Source of the DNA: JBMOMT01 sp049324835 | GTDB lineage: Bacteria; Chloroflexota; Anaerolineae; CAYNKW01 | Reading direction: 5' to 3' | Length of the DNA: 64,000 bases | Assembly: GCA_049324835.1 (NCBI GenBank) | Contig: JBMOMT010000034.1 | Location: 1-64,000 of the forward strand | Shown: piece after piece, positions 58,671 to 64,000 of the stretch | Position numbering within the stretch: position 1 is the first letter of the stretch | Layout of the letters: each line of letters opens with the position of its first letter | Translations under genes and position numbers: made by a program | The notes under the pieces: model-generated | Database searches by the model: none | What the model was told of the DNA's origin: nothing | Seen by the model: the letters and a program-made list of their open reading frames with translations, nothing else

Positions 58671-59635
58671 GCTTTTGTGCCTCCTTGGTCACGTTTTAAT
58701 ATTCCGGTCAAACAGCCCATACCGCCGGCTGCTTTGGCCAACTCGTCGATGTGAACGGTGATACATTCGATGCCTGCGGCTTCGTAGACGGCCTGGGTGC
58801 GTGGGCAGTTGGCCGCCATCAGGATGCGGTTTGGCCCCAACGTGACGAAATTGAGCGCCATGCGCCCGATCTCATCGGCATCTGACGGCCACAGGAAGCG
58901 ATAGCCCCGCTCGCGCAGGGCGCGCACGGCCCGGTGTGGCGTGCGCCCCGCATAGCCCATCGCGATCTCGGGCCCGGCCAGGCGCAGCGTGCCCATCAGG
59001 TGCATCGAACCGAAGGGCAGATCGACGTGTATCACTTCGGCGCCGATGTTCTTCAAAGCCCAGGCCACCTGATCGGCGCCGGCCTGGTTGGTGCGCAGGC
59101 CGGTGGCCACCAGCGCCGTGCGCTCGCCGATCCACACCGCGTCGGCGCCCTCAAAAGTGCCCTCGCCGTGAACGCTGAGCAGGATGGGCGCACGCAGAGC
59201 CGCCAGTCGCCGCGCCACGTGCACTTCTTCGCCGGCCCGCACGGTGGACGCCGGGCGAGCCAGGATGGCTCCCTGCGGCGTCATAAAAAACAGGTCGGCG
59301 CAAAAGAGGGTGTTGGGAGGGGCAGAGCCATCTGGCTCCAATTCGTGCACCGCTGCGCCGGCAGCGCGATACGCCGCCGCCAGCGATTGGTGTTGCTGCC
59401 GAAAGCGAACCACGTCGACGGCGGCCAGCATCTGCACGGCGTTGGGCTCCACCAGGCCCTCGATCTCTGGGCCGGGCTGATGGAGCAAAACCGCCTGCAA
59501 AGGCGCCCACTCCAGCCCCACCCCCCAGTCGCCCCACAGTGAGCCCATTTCCTGTTCGAGGCTTTTCGTGCGCGGCGACCAGCCGTCGCCGCCATAGGCT
59601 GCCGCCATCGCCGCCTGTTGCGGGTCGGAATTCAT
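58667..59635 (-). CDS. Dimethylarginine dimethylaminohydrolase-like (amidinotransferase-fold) enzyme
   Basis: This 322-residue protein has the guanidine-modifying fold: the substrate-side Glu/Asp in ILARPAS..., FEGADAVW, His in GSMHLMGTLRL and a C-terminal Cys in GGMGCLTGIL, the expected nucleophile. Members hydrolyse dimethylarginine or arginine to citrulline and an amine. ATG at 59635 follows GAGGAGG at about 10 bases. It is coupled to the downstream saccharopine-dehydrogenase-like gene; a longer N-terminal reading is not conserved-looking. Confidence 0.85.
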   Translation of the reverse strand: MNSDPQQAAMAAAYGGDGWSPRTKSLEQEMGSLWGDWGVGLEWAPLQAVLLHQPGPEIEGLVEPNAVQMLAAVDVVRFRQQHQSLAAAYRAAGAAVHELEPDGSAPPNTLFCADLFFMTPQGAILARPASTVRAGEEVHVARRLAALRAPILLSVHGEGTFEGADAVWIGERTALVATGLRTNQAGADQVAWALKNIGAEVIHVDLPFGSMHLMGTLRLAGPEIAMGYAGRTPHRAVRALRERGYRFLWPSDADEIGRMALNFVTLGPNRILMAANCPRTQAVYEAAGIECITVHIDELAKAAGGMGCLTGILKRDQGGTKA

Positions 59636-59773
59636 AGGATCATGACCCTCCTCGTATAATATGTTCATAGTCAGGCACGTAATGGAGTGGAGTGCCGTAG
59701 GACGCCGCTCCTCTCCGCTGCGTGACTCACTACGAACCTCCCTTCCGCGAGCCACTCTGCTATCTGGCGCGTC

Positions 59774-59802
59774 ATTATACCACCGATCCAACGACCTGAC
59801 AA
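59774..59802 (-). promoter_or_regulatory. Promoter for the DDAH-like/saccharopine-dehydrogenase-like operon
   Basis: On the minus strand TTGTCA (59802-59797), a 17-base spacer and TATAAT (59779-59774) lie about 135 bases before the start at 59635. Confidence 0.8.
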
Positions 59803-59814
59803 TGCACCAATGCT

Positions 59815-59843
59815 TTGACAAACTCAAGTTTATGCGGTACAAT
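59815..59843 (+). promoter_or_regulatory. Promoter for the M20 peptidase/ABC operon
   Basis: TTGACA (59815-59820), a 17-base spacer and TACAAT (59838-59843) lie about 108 bases before the peptidase start. It is divergent from the neighbouring promoter, 12 bases away. Confidence 0.8.
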
Positions 59844-59951
59844 AGACCCACTCGCCCCCTCAACCACGATCTGGCCTCTGTTTCTTATCCGGCTGTTTTT
59901 TCTAAACCGTCGAAGCGTATTCGGGTGGCATTCCTTTTCAGGGAGTAAAGC

Positions 59952-61118
59952 GTGCAAAGCCCAGCCAACCTCGTGACGTTGGCCCGCCTTGTCGAGCTTA
60001 CCCAGGCCCTGGTGGCTATCCCCTCTGTCACCAATCAGGAACACCTGCTCTCAGACTGGATCGACCGTCACTTTCAGACCATCGGCCTGACCAGGGTACA
60101 AAGATTGACCGTTCAGGATTCGGGCGATACGATCGTCGGCTGGATAGATGGCCCTGCCTCTGGACCGACACTGTTGCTCAACTTTCACCTGGATACGTTT
60201 CCCGTGTGTCACGGCTGGCGCACCGATCCCTTCACCCCTCACCTGCAAGACGGCCGCCTCTATGGCCTGGGGGCGCACGATATGAAAGGCGGCGGCGCAT
60301 GCGTGCTGGCGGCCGCCGAAGCGCTCGTCGCCTCTGGCGTCGAACTGGGCGGACGGGTGATCCTGGCAGCCACCACCGATGAAGAAAACTGGTCGCGCGG
60401 CGCACACGCGCTGATCCAAAGCGGCCTGCTGGAGAACTGCCGCTACTGCCTGATCCCAGAACCCTCGGCGCCGGGCACGCTGACGGTGGGCGCTCGCGGG
60501 CGGCACGTCTTTCACCTGGCCTTCCGCGGGCAGGCCGGCCACGCCGCCTACGGTGAGGGCATCAACGCCATCACCGACGCCGCCCAAGTCGTGGCCAGGC
60601 TGGGCTTGCTGGATCTCGGTTTCAACGAGCCGTTCAACATACGCGGCAGCCAATGTGTCATCGGCTTTCACGGCGGCGGAACGCTCATCCTGGTGCCGGA
60701 AGAGGCCCACGTCTACATCGACCGCCACATTCTGCCGGGCCAGACAGTCCAGCAAGCCGCGGAGCAGATCCAGACGCTCATCCATACTAGCCACATCGCC
60801 GCTGCCTGCCAGCTCACCTGGGACGAGCGGCCCACGCCCGCACCGGCGCCCTTTCTGGTGGCAGCCGATTCGCCGCTGGTGTTAACGGCGCGGCGGAATC
60901 TGGCGCGTGAAAGCGGTGGGCCAGTGCGGCTGGTGCTGGCGCGCAGCGTGGCCGATACCAACCATTTTGCCGTTCACGGCGGCATCCCCACGGTCGTTTG
61001 CGGCCCGCAGGGAGGTAATACCTGCCGGGCCAACGAATACGTCGAACTGGATTCTCTGGTGAGGGTGACCCGAACCCTGATCCAGACAGTGATGGATCTG
61101 TTGGCTAGACGCGAATAG
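59952..61118 (+). CDS. M20-family metallopeptidase (ArgE/DapE-like)
   Basis: This 388-residue zinc deacylase/peptidase has metal ligands in LNFHLDTFPV (HxD), GLGAHDMKGGGACVLAA (bridging Asp), TTDEENWSRGAH (catalytic Glu-Glu) and IPEPSAPG, plus a dimerisation domain and the C-terminal His in NHFAVHGG. ArgE, DapE and succinyl-diaminopimelate desuccinylase are alternatives. Since peptide permeases follow after 33 bases, a carboxypeptidase or dipeptidase role in peptide use is plausible. GTG start follows AGGGAG. Confidence 0.9.
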   Translation: MQSPANLVTLARLVELTQALVAIPSVTNQEHLLSDWIDRHFQTIGLTRVQRLTVQDSGDTIVGWIDGPASGPTLLLNFHLDTFPVCHGWRTDPFTPHLQDGRLYGLGAHDMKGGGACVLAAAEALVASGVELGGRVILAATTDEENWSRGAHALIQSGLLENCRYCLIPEPSAPGTLTVGARGRHVFHLAFRGQAGHAAYGEGINAITDAAQVVARLGLLDLGFNEPFNIRGSQCVIGFHGGGTLILVPEEAHVYIDRHILPGQTVQQAAEQIQTLIHTSHIAAACQLTWDERPTPAPAPFLVAADSPLVLTARRNLARESGGPVRLVLARSVADTNHFAVHGGIPTVVCGPQGGNTCRANEYVELDSLVRVTRTLIQTVMDLLARRE

Positions 61119-61150
61119 GCTGTTTTTATCCTTCAAGACAGGAGCAGACC

Positions 61151-62071
61151 ATGGGGCGTTTCATCCTGATCCGGTTGCTGGGGTTGATCCCGGTGTTGTT
61201 GATCCTCTCCATCATTACCTTCACCCTGATGCACGAGGTGCCAGGGGGGCCGTGGAAAATGGGCCAGCGCCCCTTCTCCGATGAACAACTGGCCGCTCTC
61301 AAGGCGCGTTACGGTCTGGACAAGCCCGTCTGGCAGCAGTATCTCATCTGGCTGCGCGGCGTGCTGCGGCTGGACTTTGGCATGTCCTTCGAGCATCCCG
61401 ACGAATCGGTGTTGGATCTGATCCGTCGCACCTGGCCCATCACCATGCATCTGGGCGGGATGGCCCTGGCGCTGGCTTTTAGCGTCGGCGTGCCGTTGGG
61501 CATCGTATCGGCCCTGCGACAGAACACCTGGATCGACTATACGGCCACGCTGATGTCCGTGGTGGGTTTTGTCACACCTCATTTCGTGTGGGGCATCCTG
61601 TTCATCCTGGTCTTTTCCCTGGCCTTCAAGTGGCTGCCCACCGGCGGCTGGGACGAGCCCAAGCAGTGGATCATGCCGGTGCTGGCCTACGCCCTGGCCC
61701 CCATCGCCACCATCGCCCGCTTTACCCGCGCCAGCGTGGTGGAGGCCGTTCGCGCCGATTACGTGCGCACCGCCCGCGCCAAAGGCCTGAGTGAACGCAA
61801 CGTCGTTCTGGGCCACGTGATGAAAAACGCCCTCATCCCCATGATCACCGTCTTTGGCCCCCTCATCCCAGACATGATCACCGGCTCTATTTTTGTCGAG
61901 GCCATCTTTCGTGTGCCCGGCCTGGGTAAATTCTGGGTCACCAGCACCATCAACCGCGATTACCCCATGATCATCGGCCTGACCATGTTATGGGCGGTGC
62001 TGATCGCCATCACCTACCTCATCACCGACATTTTGTACGTCTTTGCCGACCCACGGGTGCAATACAATTGA
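61151..62071 (+). CDS. ABC peptide transporter permease (DppB type)
   Basis: This 306-residue permease starts MGRFILIRLLGLIPVLLILS and has about six membrane helices; the EAA loop is DYVRTARAKGLSERNVVLGHVMKNALIPMI. AGGAGC precedes the ATG. It is the second DppB-like gene of the window, with a different binding protein from the 38-kb cluster. Confidence 0.93.
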   Translation: MGRFILIRLLGLIPVLLILSIITFTLMHEVPGGPWKMGQRPFSDEQLAALKARYGLDKPVWQQYLIWLRGVLRLDFGMSFEHPDESVLDLIRRTWPITMHLGGMALALAFSVGVPLGIVSALRQNTWIDYTATLMSVVGFVTPHFVWGILFILVFSLAFKWLPTGGWDEPKQWIMPVLAYALAPIATIARFTRASVVEAVRADYVRTARAKGLSERNVVLGHVMKNALIPMITVFGPLIPDMITGSIFVEAIFRVPGLGKFWVTSTINRDYPMIIGLTMLWAVLIAITYLITDILYVFADPRVQYN

Positions 62072-62089
62072 CCGACGGGAGCACAACAC

Positions 62090-63076
62090 ATGGCTTTTGA
62101 AGCGGATAAGGAAAAAACTGCAACCGACCAGCCCCAGGCGAGCGCCGACCTGGCGTTCATCAAGTCCGGCATGTCACCCAGGGAGCGCGGCCTGTACCGC
62201 GACGCTGTCCGTCGCTTTTTCCGCAACCGGCTGGCCGTCCTCGGCCTGGTCCTCACCGTTTCGCTCATCGTCATGGCCGTCTTTGCCGACGACTGGTTCA
62301 TCGCCCTGGCGCTGGGGCGCGAGGCCAAACCGGTCATCGCCCGCACCACCTACGAAAAGATTTTCTTCGGGCCGGTGGGCGCCTTTCCCAGCAAGGATTT
62401 TTGGATGGGCACCGATCTCAACGGGCGCGATCTGTGGAGCCGCATCGTCTATGGGGCGCGCATCTCGCTGTCCATCGGACTGCTGGCCCAACTGGTCGCT
62501 TTTACCATCGGCATCCCGCTGGGCAGCATCGCCGGTTGGAAGGGCGGTCGAATGGATTTTGTCGTCATGCGGATGGTAGATGTCATGTCGGCCATTCCCA
62601 CCCTGCTCTTTGCCTACCTGATCATGGCCCGCCTGGGGGCCGGCTTTTGGAACGTGATGCTGGCCATCGGCATCACCAGTTGGATCAGCATCTGCCGCCT
62701 CACCCGCGCCCAGTTCCTGGCCTTACGAGAGAAGGAATTTATCGAGGCCTCGCGCATGATCGGCGCCGGAACCTGGCGTATCATTCGTTACCACCTGCTG
62801 CCCAACTCGCTGGCGGCCATCATCGTTTCGCTGACGTTGGGCATTCCCACGGCCATCTTTGCCGAAGCCTCGTTGAGTTTCCTGGGCGTGGGCATCAACC
62901 CGCCCACTCCCAGTTGGGGCCAGATGCTGGGCCGCGATGGGGTCACCAACATGACCTATTTCTGGCACCTGGCTTTCTTTCCCGCGTTGATGATCGCCTT
63001 TACCATGCTGGGCTTTACCCTGATGGGCGACGGTCTGCGGGATGCCCTGGACCCGCAAATGATCCAGCAGAAATAA
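62090..63076 (+). CDS. ABC peptide transporter permease (DppC type)
   Basis: This 328-residue permease has an N-terminal cytoplasmic segment, an extracytoplasmic insertion (about 70-100), FWMGTDLNGRDLWSRIVYGAR and the EAA loop KEFIEASRMIGAGTWRIIRYHLLPN. It forms the heterodimer partner of the permease at 61151. The binding protein follows after a 123-base gap in which I see no gene. Confidence 0.93.
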   Translation: MAFEADKEKTATDQPQASADLAFIKSGMSPRERGLYRDAVRRFFRNRLAVLGLVLTVSLIVMAVFADDWFIALALGREAKPVIARTTYEKIFFGPVGAFPSKDFWMGTDLNGRDLWSRIVYGARISLSIGLLAQLVAFTIGIPLGSIAGWKGGRMDFVVMRMVDVMSAIPTLLFAYLIMARLGAGFWNVMLAIGITSWISICRLTRAQFLALREKEFIEASRMIGAGTWRIIRYHLLPNSLAAIIVSLTLGIPTAIFAEASLSFLGVGINPPTPSWGQMLGRDGVTNMTYFWHLAFFPALMIAFTMLGFTLMGDGLRDALDPQMIQQK

Positions 63077-63199
63077 CAGAAAGGAGCCAACAGCCTCTCG
63101 GAAATCTTGTATCCTCTCTGGCTCTGGGACCGAGGCACCCTGGACAGCCAGGCACAAAACGGTATCCAGCACTGTACAAAACCGAGTGGAGGAGAGACA

Positions 63200-64000
63200 A
63201 TGAAAGCCAAATTCGCTTCTGTGATGACGTTGTGGATCGTCCTGGTCACCATCGCCAGCCTGCTGATGGGCTGCGCCACCGAGGAGGCCCAACCCACCGC
63301 CGAGGTCAAAGCCACCGAACCCAAACCTGCCGAAGAGGCCACCAAACCACCCGCAGAGGTCAAGGTCGTCAACCGCGCCGGCGTGGAACTGCCTGCCGAC
63401 GCCGCCCCTCTCGACCAGCAGGTGATGCGTTACGCCGAAACCGAGTCCACCTGGATGACCTGGGACGCCAGCGTCTACGACGAGAACGTGGGTGACATGT
63501 ACGCCTGGGCCGATTCTTGCGCGCGGCCCGACGAGTTTTACGAGCCCCAGCCCAACGCCTGCGAGAGCTGGGAGACCTCAGCGGACGGCCTGACCTGGAC
63601 CTTCCACCTGCAAAAAGACAAGGTCTGGAGCGATGGCGTCCCCATCACCGCCGATGACTGGGTGTTCACCCTGCAGCGTTACGCCCGGCCCGATTACGAC
63701 TTTGAGTGGTTCTACAGCATGGCCAACATCGTCAACTGGTCTGAGGTCGTCAACGGCGAGCTGCCGCCGGAGGAACTGGGCGCCAAGGTGGTCGACGATT
63801 ATACCTTTACCGTCACCACCGATCCGGCCACGCCTTACCTGATCAAGATCTTTGCCGATCTGTGGGTGGCGCCCAAGCACATCGTCAAGGATCGCCTCAA
63901 CGACGGCTCGTGGGCCTTCCCCCAGGAGAACTGGGTCTCTGCCGGGCCCTACAAGATGGAGAGCTACACCAAAGGCAAAGAGCTCGTCTTTGTGGCCAAC
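63200..64000 (+). CDS. Peptide-binding lipoprotein of an ABC transporter, partial (runs off the right edge)
   Basis: The first 267 codons of an SBP_bac_5 binding protein are present and open to the window end. A signal peptide with lipobox LMGC is followed by a Thr/Pro/Glu linker. TWTFHLQKDKVWSDGVPITADDWVFTLQRY is the family signature. GGAGGAGAG lies just before the ATG. ATPase genes, if any, lie beyond the window. Confidence 0.92.
   Translation, partial: MKAKFASVMTLWIVLVTIASLLMGCATEEAQPTAEVKATEPKPAEEATKPPAEVKVVNRAGVELPADAAPLDQQVMRYAETESTWMTWDASVYDENVGDMYAWADSCARPDEFYEPQPNACESWETSADGLTWTFHLQKDKVWSDGVPITADDWVFTLQRYARPDYDFEWFYSMANIVNWSEVVNGELPPEELGAKVVDDYTFTVTTDPATPYLIKIFADLWVAPKHIVKDRLNDGSWAFPQENWVSAGPYKMESYTKGKELVFVAN

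Noticed and set aside
1..64000. CRISPR arrays, prophage or insertion sequences.
   Set aside because: No regularly spaced repeats with unique spacers, no transposase or integrase motifs and no phage structural genes were seen.

Overview
This 64 kb window is GC-rich bacterial chromosome, most likely from a member of the Chloroflexota (Anaerolineae/Caldilineae-like). That placement is an inference. It rests on lipoproteins with long Thr-Pro linkers, many TPR and coiled-coil proteins, paired peptide ABC systems, sigma70-type promoters with 17-bp spacers, and short intergenic inverted repeats. I saw no rRNA, tRNA, CRISPR array, transposase or phage gene. About 52 protein-coding genes are supported.

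Layout: 1-5.5 kb (minus) holds the c-di-AMP pair CdaR (partial)/CdaA, a large TPR protein and ornithine carbamoyltransferase. 5.7-13.4 kb (plus) holds YjbQ, a GH13 amylase, a ComEA-like protein, a Cys-rich protein of unknown function, ExoIII, enoyl-CoA hydratase and adenine deaminase. 13.4-20.8 kb holds MiaB, a sugar-dehydrogenase lipoprotein, pyrimidine-nucleoside phosphorylase, a methyltransferase-like membrane protein, an unknown membrane protein and an Xaa-Pro peptidase. 20.9-27.3 kb (plus) holds a tight alcohol dehydrogenase/cupin/DapF-like/MBL-hydrolase operon, two tandem ParA ATPases without ParB, a small membrane protein and QueG.

27.3-32 kb (minus) is the most interesting part. A lipoprotein with a DsbA-like domain and a cyclophilin domain is interrupted by one in-frame TGA, exactly where the first Cys of the CxxC motif belongs (U-P-Y-C). 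A perfect stem-loop begins 30 nt after the TGA, and the next gene upstream is SelB, the selenocysteine elongation factor. I read this as a genuine selenoprotein.

32-37.4 kb (minus) holds PhoU, an L,D-transpeptidase, an acidic membrane protein with an internal duplication, YbaK and a PuuD-like peptidase. 37.7-42 kb (plus) is a peptide ABC transporter (binding protein and two permeases, no ATPase) behind a perfect consensus promoter and a structured leader of about 355 nt. 42.4-48 kb (minus) is an overlapping run: HAD phosphatase, small P-loop kinase, RCK potassium-channel-like protein, PP2C phosphatase, YajC and a hybrid membrane histidine kinase. 48.2-52.3 kb (plus) is a translationally coupled glycosyltransferase and clan GH-A hydrolase. 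52.3-54.5 kb holds a nitroreductase and an AAA ATPase bracketed by dispersed inverted repeats. 54.6-57.5 kb (plus) holds AMMECR1, MEMO and asparaginase. 57.5-59.6 kb (minus) holds a saccharopine-dehydrogenase-like protein coupled to a dimethylarginine-hydrolase-like protein. 60-64 kb (plus) holds an M20 peptidase, two permeases and a peptide-binding lipoprotein cut by the window edge.

The DapF-like protein at 22.4 kb is the second notable item: both catalytic cysteines are serine.
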